Of a stretch of 64,000 bases of DNA, positions 34,747 through 44,165 are shown piece by piece. The DNA comes from UKL13-2 sp043744255. Its GTDB lineage: Bacteria; Pseudomonadota; Gammaproteobacteria; Burkholderiales; Usitatibacteraceae. The stretch spans positions 1 to 64,000 of the forward strand of contig JAYTVA010000082.1 of NCBI GenBank assembly GCA_043744255.1, given 5' to 3'. Each line of letters opens with the position of its first letter. Within the stretch, counting starts at the first letter, position 1. Both the position numbers and the translations under genes were made by a program. The notes under the pieces were generated by a model. It was not told the DNA's origin and did no database searches. It worked only from the letters and a program-made list of their open reading frames with translations.

Positions 34747-36312
34747 CTACGAGCTACACGACAACATTGAACACCCCGCCTTATGCCGCGCCCAATCGGG
34801 CCGCTTCTCGGCAAACGCTTCGCGCCCCGGTTGCTCGTCATATGGGTGCCGCAGCACTTCCAACAACTCGTCAATCATGCTGGCGTCGCCCGCCTCGGCC
34901 TTATCAATCGCCTGCTGCGCGAGGTAGTTGCGGAGCACGTAGCGGGGGTTGTGTTGATTCATCCGTTTGACGCGTTGGTCATCCGGCATGCCATCCGCCG
35001 CGACGCGCTGGGCATAGCGTGCGAGCCATTGATCGAACGCTGCCGCGTGTTGCAGCCGCAGGTCTTCTCGGTAAAACGCATTGTGCAACGGCTCAGCAGA
35101 AAAATTCGTGGGGATGATGTGCGCGAGCGTGCGAAAAAATTCGGTCATGTCCACTTCCGCCACCTCCATCAGCGCAAAAATCTCGCCGATCATTTCGCTG
35201 TCGTCGGCGCGCAGCGCGGTGAGGCCAAACTTGCCCGCATAGATCGCCGCACCCTCGCGGTGATATGCGTCGTCAAAGCGATCTAGCGCCGCGCTCAACT
35301 CTTCGCTTGCTTCCTGTTCGTTCGCGTACAGCAGCCCGAGCGCATTCGCGAGTCGCTCTAAATTCCAGCGCGCAATCTCCGGTTGACGACCAAACGCATA
35401 GCGCTTGCCGCCTGCATCGGTGGTGTTCGGCGTCCAGCCGGGATCGAAGTTATCGACCCAGCCATACGGCCCGTAGTCGATGGTGAGACCGAGGATAGAC
35501 ATATTGTCGGTGTTCATCACGCCGTGCACGAAGCCGACACCCATCCATTTCGCGATCATCACGCCGGTGCGTGCGGCAATCTCGCCTAACCATGCTCCGA
35601 TACGATTTTCCTCTGGCAAATCGCGGTCGGCAAAGTCACGGTCGATGGTGAAATCAACGAGGCGCTTCAACAATGCAACATCGTTACGCGCGGCCAGAAT
35701 TTCGAAATGACCAAAGCGCGTGAACGATGGTGCGACGCGGCAAACGATAGCACCTTGCTCAGCTTTGGGATGGCCGTCGTAGAACATATCGCGCACCACG
35801 TCGTCCCCGGTGGCGATCAAACTGAGCGCGCGCGTGGTGGGAATGCCGAGGTGATGCATGGCCTCCGAGCATAAGAATTCGCGCACGGATGATCGCAACA
35901 CAGCACGACCATCGGCGCGGCGCGAGTACGGCGTGGGGCCGGCACCTTTGAGTTGCAGCTCGAAATTCTTTCCTGCGCGGTTGACGACTTCACCGAGATA
36001 AATCGCGCGCCCATCACCCAACTGTCCCGCCCAATTACCGAACTGATGGCCACCGTAGCAAGTGGCATAAGGCTCAGAACCCGGCAGGACAACATTGCCG
36101 GAAAGCGCGCCAATCATGGCGTTTGAGCGCATTGCGGTGTCATCGAGATCGAGTTCGGCAGCGACTTCGCGTGAGTAGGCAAGCAGGCGTGGTGCGGCGA
36201 CCGGGGTGGGTGCTACGCGTGACCAGCAGGCACCTTGCACTTGTCGCGCGGCGTTGTGCCTAGCGGGGTCGCCGGGGAGTTCGTTTAGGAATCGATTGTG
36301 GAAGTTGAGCAT
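34747..36312 (-). CDS. selO: Protein adenylyltransferase SelO (YdiU)
   Basis: The 521-residue pseudokinase-fold enzyme has FLNELPGDP, the glycine-rich CYGGHQFGNWAGQLGDGRA, GAGPTPYSRRADGRAVLRSSVREFLCSEAMHHLGIPTTRALSL, the VMNTDNMSILG catalytic region and IDYGPYGW with the metal-binding Asp. It ends in CSMLSCSS, the C-terminal cysteine motif where eukaryotic homologues carry selenocysteine. SelO transfers AMP to Ser/Thr/Tyr of redox proteins. The ATG at 36312 matches the family start. It follows natB by 28 bases in the same direction. Confidence 0.95.
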   Translation of the reverse strand: MLNFHNRFLNELPGDPARHNAARQVQGACWSRVAPTPVAAPRLLAYSREVAAELDLDDTAMRSNAMIGALSGNVVLPGSEPYATCYGGHQFGNWAGQLGDGRAIYLGEVVNRAGKNFELQLKGAGPTPYSRRADGRAVLRSSVREFLCSEAMHHLGIPTTRALSLIATGDDVVRDMFYDGHPKAEQGAIVCRVAPSFTRFGHFEILAARNDVALLKRLVDFTIDRDFADRDLPEENRIGAWLGEIAARTGVMIAKWMGVGFVHGVMNTDNMSILGLTIDYGPYGWVDNFDPGWTPNTTDAGGKRYAFGRQPEIARWNLERLANALGLLYANEQEASEELSAALDRFDDAYHREGAAIYAGKFGLTALRADDSEMIGEIFALMEVAEVDMTEFFRTLAHIIPTNFSAEPLHNAFYREDLRLQHAAAFDQWLARYAQRVAADGMPDDQRVKRMNQHNPRYVLRNYLAQQAIDKAEAGDASMIDELLEVLRHPYDEQPGREAFAEKRPDWARHKAGCSMLSCSS

Positions 36313-36340
36313 GGCGAAAACGGTGTGGACGAGCGGCTCA

Positions 36341-37519
36341 TTATGATCGCCCAAACACGATTTTCTCCTGCTGCATCAGCTTGGTCATCAAGTAGATGGC
36401 GACGACGGTAATGACGATACACACTAGCAACGGCACCAGAACGTGAACCGCATCAACAGGCTCACCGCGAAGAATGCGCGTGAGTACCATCAGTTGCCCG
36501 AGCATCGGTACAAAAACTTGCCAAGTCGCATCCTTCAGTTGCGCAAACATCGCGATGGCAGGCACGATTGAGACGGCAGTAATCAAGTAGCTGACATAGG
36601 TTTGCGCCTCTTTGAACGTGCGTCCGTATGTGGCAATGAGCATTTGCACCGCACCCATCGCGGGCGCGAACGGGAGCAGTAACGCGGCAAAACCAAGATA
36701 CTGCGCCGGACTGAGCGTGATGAAATTCGACAACTTCGGCAGCGGGGCGAATGCCAAGGTGACCGCGAACCCGAGCAGGATCAGCAACACGATGACGATG
36801 CCGTAAAACGCAACCGCGCCCCATTTGCCGATGATGAACGTGGAGCGCGCGACGGGGTTAAGTAGCAGCGGTTCAAGCGAGCCGCGTTCGCGTTCCCCCG
36901 CCGTCATGTCGATGGCCACCGACATGCAACCTGATACCCCAACAATGAGCGCCATCCATGGAATCATCAATAACAACATGGCCGCGCGCTGCGCTGCCGT
37001 ACCCAAATTGGTATCGCGAATCTCAACGCTTTTTAGAATGGACGGTGACACGCCCCGCGCGATCAAGCGTTGCGTACTCACTTCCGAGTTAAAGCCGCGC
37101 AGCAGTCGCCGTAGCGCGCCCGCCGATGCGCTCGTGGCATCTTGCCGCGTATCGTCGTACACCAGCTCCACGGTGGCGTGGCCGGTGACAAATTTTTCAG
37201 CAAAATCCTTGCTGATGACGAGCACCGCATCATGTTTGCCATCCTTGATGAGTGCGCGAAAATCCGCCTTGGGATCCTTGATGGTCATATCTTGTCGCGC
37301 AAAAAAATTAGCGATCTGCGGCGCGTGCTCCACACCCAACACAAACACTTCGCGCTTCTCGGCACGCTCTTCCATGCTCGACACGAAAAACGTCAACCCC
37401 ACCAGCATCAACGGGCCCATCGCAATCGACAGCAAAAAAATCATCAACGCAGTACGACGATCACGCAGGTGGTCGACCAGCTCTTTTTTGACCACGGTAA
37501 GAATGGCGGCAAGCGTCAT
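36341..37519 (-). CDS. natB: ABC-2 type permease, NatB-like
   Basis: The 392-residue protein has the ABC-2/NatB plan. An N-terminal helix (TALMIFLLSIAMGPLMLVGL) precedes an extracytoplasmic domain of about 130 residues, then six hydrophobic segments from about residue 185 on. The conserved MTAGERERGSLEPLLLNPV loop follows the second of these. NatAB exports Na+ in Bacillus; in Gram-negative bacteria the substrate is not established. It overlaps natA by four bases (ATGA). Confidence 0.87.
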   Translation of the reverse strand: MTLAAILTVVKKELVDHLRDRRTALMIFLLSIAMGPLMLVGLTFFVSSMEERAEKREVFVLGVEHAPQIANFFARQDMTIKDPKADFRALIKDGKHDAVLVISKDFAEKFVTGHATVELVYDDTRQDATSASAGALRRLLRGFNSEVSTQRLIARGVSPSILKSVEIRDTNLGTAAQRAAMLLLMIPWMALIVGVSGCMSVAIDMTAGERERGSLEPLLLNPVARSTFIIGKWGAVAFYGIVIVLLILLGFAVTLAFAPLPKLSNFITLSPAQYLGFAALLLPFAPAMGAVQMLIATYGRTFKEAQTYVSYLITAVSIVPAIAMFAQLKDATWQVFVPMLGQLMVLTRILRGEPVDAVHVLVPLLVCIVITVVAIYLMTKLMQQEKIVFGRS

Positions 37520-38250
37520 GGCAGCACCTCCGCGTCACTTCCCGTGAGGGCGACAAACGCATCCTCAAGGCTGGTGCGACCGCTCAAGGTCAGCAGCGCG
37601 TCAGTCGTGCCCTGCGCAGTCACCCGACCATGCGAAATGATAATGATCTCGTCGCACAGTGCTGCGACCTCTTGCATGATGTGACTTGAAAACATCACCG
37701 TGCGTCCTTCCTCTTTCAGCCGCTTAATCAGATCGCGCAACGCACGCGTGGTCAGCACGTCTAGGCCATTGGTGGGTTCATCGAGGATCACGTGCGAGGG
37801 TTCGTGCACCAGCGCCCGCACGATGGCGACTTTCATGCGCTCACCCTGCGAGAAGCCTTCAGTGCGGCGATCCAGAATCGCGCGCATATCCAGCCAATCC
37901 GCAAAACGGGCGATGGTTTTTTCCGACTGATCATAGGGAATGCCACGCAGATCGGCGTAATAGCGAATGTTCTCGCGCGCGGTCATGCGTGTGTACAGGC
38001 CGCGCGCATCGGTGAGAAGCCCGGAAATTTTTCGCACGCCATCCGCATCCCGGGCGGCGTCAACGCCGTCCACCTGCACGCTGCCGCCGTCAATGGACAC
38101 CAGCGTGCCGATCATGCGGATGGTGGTGGTTTTACCAGCACCGTTCGGACCAAGCAACCCGGTAATTGCGCCACTTCTGGCAGTGAAGTTCACGCCGTCA
38201 ACGGCTTTGACCTCGGCAAACTGTTTGCGTAGATCGCGGACTTCGATCAT
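37516..38250 (-). CDS. natA: ABC transporter ATP-binding protein, NatA-like
   Basis: The 244-residue ATPase has Walker A GLLGPNGAGKTTTIRM, signature FSQGERMKVAIVRAL, Walker B HVILDEPTNGLDV, and H-loop MFSSHIMQE. It pairs with the permease downstream. Its start overlaps the stop of the upstream hydrolase gene (ATGA), making a four-gene operon hydrolase-natA-natB-selO. Confidence 0.92.
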   Translation of the reverse strand: MIEVRDLRKQFAEVKAVDGVNFTARSGAITGLLGPNGAGKTTTIRMIGTLVSIDGGSVQVDGVDAARDADGVRKISGLLTDARGLYTRMTARENIRYYADLRGIPYDQSEKTIARFADWLDMRAILDRRTEGFSQGERMKVAIVRALVHEPSHVILDEPTNGLDVLTTRALRDLIKRLKEEGRTVMFSSHIMQEVAALCDEIIIISHGRVTAQGTTDALLTLSGRTSLEDAFVALTGSDAEVLP

Positions 38251-39794
38251 TTTTTCTCTCCGTTAGCCGAGGAAGCTTTGTCCACGGTCTGCACGCGGTG
38301 AGACTCTTTTGGCTTCTTTTCCTGCAAGGGCTGAGAGAACATCGGCCTTGGCAGCTTTTTCAAACAGTCGACATCGATCCCTGCGATGCTCGCGGTTTCA
38401 ATAAATTTCTTAATGACTTTCGGCGCGCACCCCTTTGACGAGACACCATGACCTACGTTTGGCGCAATTAGGTGCGCGGCATTGCCGAGTGTTTTTTTTA
38501 CTTCCTCGCCGTACCGAGGTGGTGTGACCGGATCGAGCCCACCACTCAAGATCAGGACAGGCTGGTTGGATTTGACTGCCTGATCGTAATCTGCGCCCGG
38601 CTTACCGCGCGGCCAGTCCGCACAGGCGCGCGAAAACTCATCGGTAAAAATATCCGCGAACGGTGTCCGTTGATTGGATTGCTCAAGCTGCGCGGACTTG
38701 ATGCGCGGCAGATCTTCCGTACACACCACCGAAAGCTGCATCCCCAACGCCATCTGCTGCTCTAGGGATTCACTGACCACGGCGCCGAGTGCCATCAGCG
38801 GCGCAAAATTTCCGGCGCGCGCCTGCGTGAGCGCCGAAGGCATCATCGCCGCCAACTCGGGAACGTAGAGTGACTGGAACACCGCCATCAATACCAGCTC
38901 GCGCGTCACGTTGATCGGCTGCGCAAGGCCGCTTACCGGATCAGCCAGCACAACGGTTTGCGGCGTGTTCACGAGCTTCGTTAGCAGTGCATCGACGTCC
39001 GCTTTCAGGTTGGGAAAATCGTTTCTGCAAGCCAATTCTTTTTCACACGCCGTGAAAATCGTGTCGTATACCGCACCCGCATCACGCGAGAAATCAATCG
39101 GCAGCGCCATCGATGGCGGCGCGACACCATCAAGCACCACGCTGCGCACATGCTGCGGGTAACGACGCAGATACTCCATCGACGAACGTGTGCCGTACGA
39201 GCCGCCCCATAAATTGATTTTCTCGGCACCGAGTGCCACGCGTACGTCGTCATAGTCGGCCATCGCGATTGCGGTGGTGTACTGCGTGAGATCGGCATCC
39301 TTGCTCAACACATCACGACATTCGATCAACGCCTGCTTGTTTCTCGCTTGTCGAAACGGCTTATCACCCATGCCGGGATCCGTGGGTTCGGGCATCTTAC
39401 AGATTAGGCCATTGGATTTTCCGGTGCCACGCTGGTCGATCAACACGAGATCGCGTTTGTTGTTCAGGCCACCGAGCAGGGCAAGCGCCTGCGTTGTTAA
39501 TGAGGCGGCAGCCTGACCCGGCCCCCCCGCAAACAGAAAGATGGGATCGGACTCTTTGACGCGTGCGGACGCCGGCAAGACGACGATGTTAAGCGCAATC
39601 TTGCGCCCGAGTTTCGTTTCACGATTTTCATATACGGCCAGCGTGGCGCATTTCACTTCGGTATCAATTCCCTTGACACGGCAGGGTTTGAGGTCAAGCG
39701 TGGGCGTGTTGGCGACGGGTGCCGTACCACCGCAGGCGGCGAGCAATAGCGTGCACGCAGCACCAGCAAGAAACTGTCTTTGTGGGTTTTTCAT
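38247..39794 (-). CDS. Lipoprotein alpha/beta hydrolase (tripeptidyl aminopeptidase-like)
   Basis: The 515-residue protein has a lipoprotein signal (LLAAC, Cys21) and an alpha/beta hydrolase fold: PIFLFAGGPGQAAAS, LVLIDQRGTGKSNGL, nucleophile LWGGSYGTRSSMEYLRRYP, acid in ILSGGLDPVTPPRYGE, and His in APNVGHGVSSKGC. A TAP-like C-terminal part holds paired cysteines. This fits secreted proline-type aminopeptidases such as TAP and SlpD/SlpE. The substrate is probably short peptides in the periplasm. It heads the operon with NatAB and SelO. Confidence 0.88.
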   Translation of the reverse strand: MKNPQRQFLAGAACTLLLAACGGTAPVANTPTLDLKPCRVKGIDTEVKCATLAVYENRETKLGRKIALNIVVLPASARVKESDPIFLFAGGPGQAAASLTTQALALLGGLNNKRDLVLIDQRGTGKSNGLICKMPEPTDPGMGDKPFRQARNKQALIECRDVLSKDADLTQYTTAIAMADYDDVRVALGAEKINLWGGSYGTRSSMEYLRRYPQHVRSVVLDGVAPPSMALPIDFSRDAGAVYDTIFTACEKELACRNDFPNLKADVDALLTKLVNTPQTVVLADPVSGLAQPINVTRELVLMAVFQSLYVPELAAMMPSALTQARAGNFAPLMALGAVVSESLEQQMALGMQLSVVCTEDLPRIKSAQLEQSNQRTPFADIFTDEFSRACADWPRGKPGADYDQAVKSNQPVLILSGGLDPVTPPRYGEEVKKTLGNAAHLIAPNVGHGVSSKGCAPKVIKKFIETASIAGIDVDCLKKLPRPMFSQPLQEKKPKESHRVQTVDKASSANGEKK

Positions 39795-39888
39795 GGCTTC
39801 GTTGTCGTGAATTTTTCTGTAGGCGTCATTGGCACAAACTAAAGCAATCGCCCAGGAGTGTCAAAACTAAATGCGACCGATGACCCCA

Positions 39889-39916
39889 TTTGCGCGACCA
39901 ACCGGCTGCCTATAAT
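39889..39916 (+). promoter_or_regulatory. Candidate promoter giving a near-leaderless methyltransferase mRNA
   Basis: TATAAT (39911-39916) is a perfect -10 box, with a weak -35 (TTTGCG, 39889-39894) at 16-base spacing. The methyltransferase ATG at 39922 lies five bases after the -10, about where transcription should begin. No Shine-Dalgarno sequence is visible. Confidence 0.45.
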
Positions 39917-39921
39917 GCCTC

Positions 39922-40530
39922 ATGAACACACCGCCCACTTTCCCCCATGCTGATCCTGCTACTGCCGAGTTTTGGAATGATCGCTTCGATGCCAACTTCA
40001 CGCCGTGGGATCAGGGCGCGGTGCCTGGATGTCTGCGCACCTATCTTGCGGGTCATCCCGTGCCCAAGCGGATCCTGATTCCTGGCTGTGGCACCGGCTA
40101 TGAAGTGGCGTATTTCGTCGAGTGCGGAGCAGATCCGTTGGCGATTGATTTCTCACCTTCTGCTGTCGCACGCGCACAGCGGCAGTTAGGCGCGCTCGCC
40201 GCACACGTGCGCGTGGCGGATTTTTTTGATGCTTCGCTGGATAAGGAAAATTTCGGGGCGATTTATGAACGCGCGTTTCTATGCGCCCTGCCGCGCCGCC
40301 TCTGGGAACAGTGGGCGGCTCGCGTAACGCAGTTGCTGCCAGCAGGCGGCACACTGTTTGGTTTTTTTGTCGAAGCCGATAGCGAGCGTGGACCACCGTT
40401 TGGGCTGAAACGTGGTGAACTTGCGCACTTGCTTAACGGCAGCTTTGTGCAGGAAGAATGCCTCTTACCCCCCGATTCGATTCCCGTTTTTGCGGGCAAA
40501 GAAACTTGGCAGGTTTGGCGTCGGCGCTAG
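39922..40530 (+). CDS. TPMT-type class I SAM-dependent methyltransferase
   Basis: The 202-residue protein belongs to the thiopurine S-methyltransferase group. It has FWNDRFDANFTPWDQGAVP, SAM motif I ILIPGCGTGYEVAYF, LAIDFSPSAVARAQRQ, the YERAFLCALPRRLWEQWAAR segment and a C-terminal GKETWQVWRRR. Family members methylate thiols, selenium or tellurium compounds, or thiocyanate; the substrate here is unknown. It stands alone, divergent from the hydrolase operon. From 40531 to 40837 no gene is visible, only an AT-rich stretch with a weak CAGTAAAAAAACTG hairpin near 40693. Confidence 0.88.
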   Translation: MNTPPTFPHADPATAEFWNDRFDANFTPWDQGAVPGCLRTYLAGHPVPKRILIPGCGTGYEVAYFVECGADPLAIDFSPSAVARAQRQLGALAAHVRVADFFDASLDKENFGAIYERAFLCALPRRLWEQWAARVTQLLPAGGTLFGFFVEADSERGPPFGLKRGELAHLLNGSFVQEECLLPPDSIPVFAGKETWQVWRRR

Positions 40531-40837
40531 GCATCCACGTCGCGTGTGAACCTAGCGATCCGCCTCAAGGTGCCGCGCGAAATTTCTGATCGCCCTCACG
40601 TTAGCCCGTCAAATATGCGGCCAGAAATTGCATTTGGCAATACCCTAATCAAGGTATCCACGATCAAAAAAAATAGAGTAACGTACTAATAACAGTAAAA
40701 AAACTGCTGGGCAGAACTACGTTTTTCAAGGCTGTAGCATCAAGGCATCTGCGCATTCACTCAAACAAAACATCTAGGTTTTCGGCACACAGCAAAGTCG
40801 GCGTTGGAGCAGGCGCAATCTCTTGGGGGAGGGCATC

Positions 40838-42514
40838 ATGCATGCACAGGCGGTAGGCAATCTACGAGAGGTGGACTCGGCGTTAGCAACTGACGCGCAA
40901 ATGGTTAGCCGCATGCGGGTGGTGCTGTCTGCCGCGGGACTGTTCGCGGTTTCTATCGATCCCGCAGGGATGAGTGGCATTGGCGGCTCGACCTTGCCTG
41001 TGTTCGCTCTCTATCTGGCATACAGCGTCGGCCTCTATATTTGTTCGCAACTTGGTCAGCCGTTCTCAACCAGCAAGTGGCTTCACTGGCTGGATGTGTG
41101 CTGGATTGGCTTGATCGTGCTGGCGACGGGCGGACTCAACAGCCTCTTTTTCCTGTTCTTTTTTTTCGCGATTCTCACCTCGGCATTTCGCTGGGGCTTC
41201 GATGAAGGTGCCCGAATTACCCTAGCGTCGGCGGGATTGTTTGCCGCCTGCGGGGTACTGTCGGTCACGGAACCAGACCTACCCCGGCTGCTGCTTCGCA
41301 CCATATTTTTGCTGACGTTGGGCTATATGAGCGTGTACTGGGGTGAATCCATTGTCAGGTCGCGGCGTCAGTTGGCACTTCTCCGCGATGTCAGCACACT
41401 CGCCAATCCACGCTTCGGTGTTGATCAGACCATCATCACCGTGTTGCAAAAGACCTGCGCATTTTTCGATGGCACACGCTGTATTCTGGTGTTGCAGGAT
41501 CATAGCGCTGCCAGCTACTCAATTCGCACAGTGGACGAAAGCGGTAGCAAACAATCCACGGCCGCCGAGCAGATTTGCGCGCAAGTCGCCGCGCCACTGA
41601 TGGCGTTTTCGCCAGACCACACCATGCTCCACACACGCCAGCGATGGCCCCTCCTCTCGCTGTCGGCAGGCTCCCTCAAATACTCGGCCACGAATGACCA
41701 ATGGACGAGGAGTACTGGCACCACTGCCGAAAGTTTGGCGGAATTACTGGAAGCGCATTCGTTCATCAGCGCACCGCTGACCTTGCGAAAAGGCGAGGGG
41801 CGCATCTACGTGGCGGCACCTAGTAACGGATTTACAAAAGCGGATGCGCTATTCCTAGGCCACATTGTTGCGCAGGCTTTTCCGGTCATTGAGAATATCG
41901 AGTTGCTTGATCGTATGGCCTCCGAAGCGGCTGCACAGGAACGGCAGAAAATGGCGTGGAACCTTCATGACACCGCACTCCAGCCCTACATCGGATTAAG
42001 GTTGGCACTGAGCGCGGTGCGCAACAAAGCCTCGGCAAGCAATCCGCTGGTTGACGATTTGGACAAATTGTCATCGATGACCTCGCAAGTGATCGGCGAC
42101 TTGCGGCAATACGTCAAATCCATCAAAGACGGCGCGCCACCGACAGAACCCATGTTTCTCGACTTGTTGCGCGGACACGCGGCCCAGCTTCGCAAACTCT
42201 ACGGAATCGAAATTGAAGTGAGGGCGGACGGAGAGTTGGATGTCGGTGACCGATTGAGTGCGGAGGTACTGCAGGTGGTGCGTGAGGGGCTAAGCAATAT
42301 TTGCAAACACACGGCGGCACATCGGGGGCAGGTCAAACTCAAGCGTGCAGAAGGGTGGCTCAATATTCAAATTGAGAACGAAGGCATGGGCGTGCCGCCA
42401 GTCAATTTTGTGCCACGATCAATTACTGAACGGGCGACTGCGCTCGGCGGCAATGCCCGTGTGCAGCTCGGGCCACTTGGCCACACGGCCGTGCATATTG
42501 CTATCCCTGTATAG
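40838..42514 (+). CDS. Membrane sensor histidine kinase, NarX/UhpB-like (HisKA_3)
   Basis: The 558-residue kinase begins with a membrane domain of about five or six helices (30-175; one contains LFFLFFFFAILTS). A GAF-like region at about 185-345 follows. The HisKA_3 helix pair has His377 in MAWNLHDTALQPYIGLRLAL. The HATPase domain has N-box VREGLSNICKHTAAH and ends GHTAVHIAIPV. The ATG at 40838 follows GGGGGAGGG. A frame from 40823 would add five residues. The response regulator is 12 bases downstream. Facing the Tad cluster, it is a good candidate for its sensor. Confidence 0.88.
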   Translation: MHAQAVGNLREVDSALATDAQMVSRMRVVLSAAGLFAVSIDPAGMSGIGGSTLPVFALYLAYSVGLYICSQLGQPFSTSKWLHWLDVCWIGLIVLATGGLNSLFFLFFFFAILTSAFRWGFDEGARITLASAGLFAACGVLSVTEPDLPRLLLRTIFLLTLGYMSVYWGESIVRSRRQLALLRDVSTLANPRFGVDQTIITVLQKTCAFFDGTRCILVLQDHSAASYSIRTVDESGSKQSTAAEQICAQVAAPLMAFSPDHTMLHTRQRWPLLSLSAGSLKYSATNDQWTRSTGTTAESLAELLEAHSFISAPLTLRKGEGRIYVAAPSNGFTKADALFLGHIVAQAFPVIENIELLDRMASEAAAQERQKMAWNLHDTALQPYIGLRLALSAVRNKASASNPLVDDLDKLSSMTSQVIGDLRQYVKSIKDGAPPTEPMFLDLLRGHAAQLRKLYGIEIEVRADGELDVGDRLSAEVLQVVREGLSNICKHTAAHRGQVKLKRAEGWLNIQIENEGMGVPPVNFVPRSITERATALGGNARVQLGPLGHTAVHIAIPV

Positions 42515-42526
42515 CCGGACGACGCC

Positions 42527-43213
42527 ATGAAGCCGACAGCAAAAACGATCCGTATCCTCCTCGTCGACGATCACCCGACGATGCTGTGGGGATTGAAAAC
42601 GCTGATCGATGGTGAAGCGCCCCGGATGGAAGTGGTCGGAACCGCGAGAAGTTGCAAAGAAGCCCTCGCGAAAATCGACCAGTTCGCGCCAGACGTCATA
42701 TTGCTCGATGTTGATCTGGCCGGCGAAAACGCCGTTGATATGCTGCCAACATTACTCGCGAACGCGGTATCACGCGTATTGATACTCACCGCCTCGCACG
42801 ATCAAACGACACTGGATTTGGCGGTGCATCGTGGTGCTCGCGGCGTGTTGCACAAAAGCGCTGCGGCTGAACAGGTTTTGCTGGCCATTGACAGGGTCAA
42901 TCAAGGAGAGCTCTGGCTGGACCGCGAAACACTCGGCCGGGTGTTCACCGAGTTGGTGCATCCGCTTGCTTCGGCAAAGCCTGATCTCGCGGCAACCAGA
43001 AACGGCAGCCTGACTGGCAAGGAGCGAAAAATCATTCGTGCGATTATCGAGGACAGTGGCGCATCGACGATCATTCTGGCGGAGCGGCTATTCATCTCTG
43101 AACATACACTGCGTAACCATTTGACGTCGATTTATCATAAGCTCGACGTCCGCAGTCGCCTTGAGTTGTATGTTTATGCGGTCAAGCACCAGTTACAGAA
43201 ATCGGTCGCGTAA
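42527..43213 (+). CDS. NarL/FixJ-family response regulator
   Basis: The 228-residue protein has a receiver domain (ILLVDDHPTMLWGLKTLI, phospho-acceptor Asp61 in ILLDVDLAGE, Lys in VLHKSAAAEQV) and a LuxR-type helix-turn-helix (KERKIIRAIIEDSGASTIILAERLFISEHTLRNHLTSIYHKL). It is the partner of the upstream histidine kinase. The gene ends 28 bases from the convergent end of tadC. In Pseudomonas aeruginosa the LuxR-type regulator PprB controls Tad pili, so a comparable role here is plausible but unproven. Confidence 0.9.
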   Translation: MKPTAKTIRILLVDDHPTMLWGLKTLIDGEAPRMEVVGTARSCKEALAKIDQFAPDVILLDVDLAGENAVDMLPTLLANAVSRVLILTASHDQTTLDLAVHRGARGVLHKSAAAEQVLLAIDRVNQGELWLDRETLGRVFTELVHPLASAKPDLAATRNGSLTGKERKIIRAIIEDSGASTIILAERLFISEHTLRNHLTSIYHKLDVRSRLELYVYAVKHQLQKSVA

Positions 43214-43241
43214 CCGCGCCGTCATTTGCCGCAGGGCAGAG

Positions 43242-44153
43242 CTATTTAGTGCCACTGAGCATCGGCAATAGGGTTCGGATGATTTGAATGGCGGCCGGCC
43301 CCATGATGACCATGATGATCGACGGGAACACGCACACCACCAACGGGAATAGCATTTTCGTTGGTACCTTGGCGGCCAATTCCTCCGCGCGCACTTGCCG
43401 CTTGTGGCGCAAATCATCAGAGAACACCCGCAGCGAATCGCCGATGCTGGTGCCAAACTTATCGGCCTGGGTCAGCATGGTCGCGAAGGTACTTATCTCT
43501 TCGACGCCGGTGCGCAACGCCAGATTGCGCAGCGATTTTTCGCGCGTACCACCGGCTCTCATTTCCAAGTTTGTCAGGTGCAATTCTTCGGCCAGCGCAA
43601 CACTTTTCATTTTGATTTCGTCCGTTACTTTGGTGAGGCCGGCATCCAAACCGAGACCGGCCTCGACGCACACCAGCATCAAGTCCGCCGCATCAGGAAA
43701 GTTCTCGAAAATTTCTTGTTTGCGCGCATCTACCTTCCAATGGAGAAAAAGGTTTGGCAGGTAGCAGCCAATCAGCGCAGCCGAGAGCACGTAGAGCAAG
43801 AACTTCATCTGATCCGACTCACCTGCTGCTCTCAGCACCATGTAGGCAACGCCGGCAAACAGCAGTGGCAACAGTGTCTTGGCCGCAAAATAAATCAGGT
43901 GCGCTTCTCCATAGCGGATGCCCGCGTTCAAAAATTTGAGTCGGAGTGGTGAAGTTTCCCAATCGCCGGTCGGTGACGAAAGCTGCGCAAGCGGGCCGAC
44001 TACTTTCACCACGCTTTCGATCCACGGCGATTTCTCAATCGGGTTGGACATTGCCTGTAGGCGCTGCGCTGTTTTGCTCGGTGTTAGCCAGAGGAACACC
44101 CCGACCATCGCCAACGTCACAGCAAGGAAGATCAGTACGGGAAGTAATAGCAT
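43242..44153 (-). CDS. tadC: Tad pilus inner-membrane protein TadC
   Basis: The 303-residue T2SS-F family protein has four predicted helices and the GspF-like cytoplasmic domain FPDAADLMLVCVEAGLGLDAGLTKV, then ALRTGVEEISTFATMLTQADKFGTSIGDSLRVFSDDLRHKRQVRAEELA. It forms the inner-membrane platform with TadB. It is the last gene of the Tad cluster. The stop lies 12 bases from tadB's product start region upstream. Confidence 0.92.
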   Translation of the reverse strand: MLLLPVLIFLAVTLAMVGVFLWLTPSKTAQRLQAMSNPIEKSPWIESVVKVVGPLAQLSSPTGDWETSPLRLKFLNAGIRYGEAHLIYFAAKTLLPLLFAGVAYMVLRAAGESDQMKFLLYVLSAALIGCYLPNLFLHWKVDARKQEIFENFPDAADLMLVCVEAGLGLDAGLTKVTDEIKMKSVALAEELHLTNLEMRAGGTREKSLRNLALRTGVEEISTFATMLTQADKFGTSIGDSLRVFSDDLRHKRQVRAEELAAKVPTKMLFPLVVCVFPSIIMVIMGPAAIQIIRTLLPMLSGTK

Positions 44154-44165
44154 TTTCGTTTTCCT

